Source of the DNA: Sitta carolinensis
Lineage: Eukaryota > Chordata > Aves > Passeriformes > Sittidae
Reading direction: 5' to 3'
Length of the DNA stretch: 64,000 nt
Assembly (NCBI GenBank): GCA_032173965.1
Contig: CM063283.1
Location: 20,130,501 to 20,194,500, forward strand
In this document: positions 63,215 through 64,000 of the stretch, piece by piece
Position numbering within the stretch: position 1 is the stretch's first letter
Layout of the letters: the number at the start of each line of letters is the position of its first letter
The notes under the pieces: model-generated
Told to the model about the DNA's origin: nothing
Database searches by the model: none
The model's input: only the letters and a program-made list of their open reading frames with translations
Position numbers and translations under genes: made by a program

Positions 63215-63264
63215 GAATAATAATAATAGAAGTAATAATAATAATATAGTAGAAATAATAATAA
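63215..63264 (+). repeat. (AAT)n interrupted microsatellite
   Basis: About 50 bp of AAT units with interruptions reading AGAAGT, ATAGTAG and similar. Confidence 0.9.
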
Positions 63265-64000
63265 AGTTTTAATTTATGGAAATAATTACTACAAAAATGT
63301 TATTTTAATTCATCCTAGTTGAAGGAAGTGTGACTTTGGAATGGGATTTAGCAATTAGCCTGAAGTGTGTAGGACACACAGTGCTGGGACAATACAGTGA
63401 TGTCTATAACAGCTACAATTATACCAGAGTGTGTCTGAAGTTATGCACATAAATCCATATTTAAACAATTAAATAAGTGATCTGATTTTCAAAAATCCCT
63501 CTGACCCAGCTTCTCCAGCTGACTTCAACAGTGTGTACACATTCACTTCAAAAAGGAAGTCACATACTTAATGCTTAAATCTAAGCATCTAAGACTTGAA
63601 AATGCTGCCAATAATAATTCTCCTGGCTTTGCCATGGGGATAACACACCAAGAGGATTTCAAATACAGGTGTTTCTACAGGAGAATAAGCAATGTGATCA
63701 GAGGGACCTGATGTAACTCCTGTTTTTTTGTTTTTTTCTGAAACAGTTAGGAAATTGTGTTTTTGAAACATTAGCATGGTCTTTCCTACACCTGAGCAAA
63801 CAGCCCATAGGAAAGCTGTCACAGAGAATTCTCTCACTCCTTGGCTCATCCTGCTAATCAAACCAGTCTTAATACTTTGCATTGCACTAATAACATGTAA
63901 CAACAGAAAATGTTTCCTCAAACTATTTTCTGATCATCATGTTTGAAGGAAACTCTCCTTAAAAAAACCCTCATCTGTAGATATTCATATCTAGTCTTCA
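63265..64000. other. Intergenic, window end, nothing recognised
   Basis: AT-rich sequence. The 110-codon minus-strand frame at 63589-63921 has no motif or supporting splice context. Confidence 0.4.

Noticed and set aside
1..64000. Prokaryotic systems, CRISPR arrays, tRNA or rRNA genes
   Set aside because: No spaced direct repeats, no cloverleaf-like sequences and no dense coding were seen. All composition and repeat evidence is vertebrate.

Overview
The window looks like a piece of a bird nuclear genome, probably from a songbird-like species. It is AT-rich, CpG-depleted vertebrate sequence with one CpG island. It carries CR1 LINE fragments with the avian-type 3' end, and two solo retroviral LTRs. 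There is no dense coding, no ribosome binding site, no tRNA or rRNA gene and no CRISPR array. Almost every open reading frame is short and shows no protein-like features, so those frames were treated as chance.

Layout. Positions 1-14002 appear to be the 5' part of a long first intron of a minus-strand gene. The CpG island at about 13500-14430 holds that gene's promoter, its 5' UTR and its first coding exon (14123 down to 14003). The exon encodes a signal peptide with an eleven-leucine core and ends at a good phase-1 splice donor. The peptide end (Ala-Gln-Lys, then a split Gly codon), the long intron and the gene-poor upstream flank fit DCBLD2, a CUB/LCCL/discoidin-domain membrane receptor. 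This assignment is moderate, because no CUB exon lies inside the window. Exon 2 would lie beyond position 1.

Positions 14431-64000 look intergenic. The landmarks are: a stop-free stretch at 15137-15460; a complete solo LTR with a perfect 6-bp target-site duplication (15454-16087); a CR1 copy (about 17840-18525); a (GA)33 microsatellite (21033-21098); an AT-rich simple repeat (about 21923-22057); a CR1 tail (43618-43680); a perfect 31-bp tandem duplication (44283-44344); a nested insertion in which a second LTR (47147-47724) splits a CR1 copy (about 47060-48306); a decayed retroviral-type integrase relic (54746-55063); and several homopolymer or microsatellite tracts. The rest is single-copy-looking AT-rich DNA, with a few stretches flagged as possible conserved regulatory elements.

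No new multi-gene system is evident. The most interesting points are the short upstream ORF that overlaps the start codon of the exon-1 gene, the length-prone CTG tract in its signal peptide, the young LTR 1.3 kb upstream of its start codon with a strong cryptic splice acceptor, the LTR-in-CR1 nest, and a CpG-rich 52-codon ORF island inside the intron.
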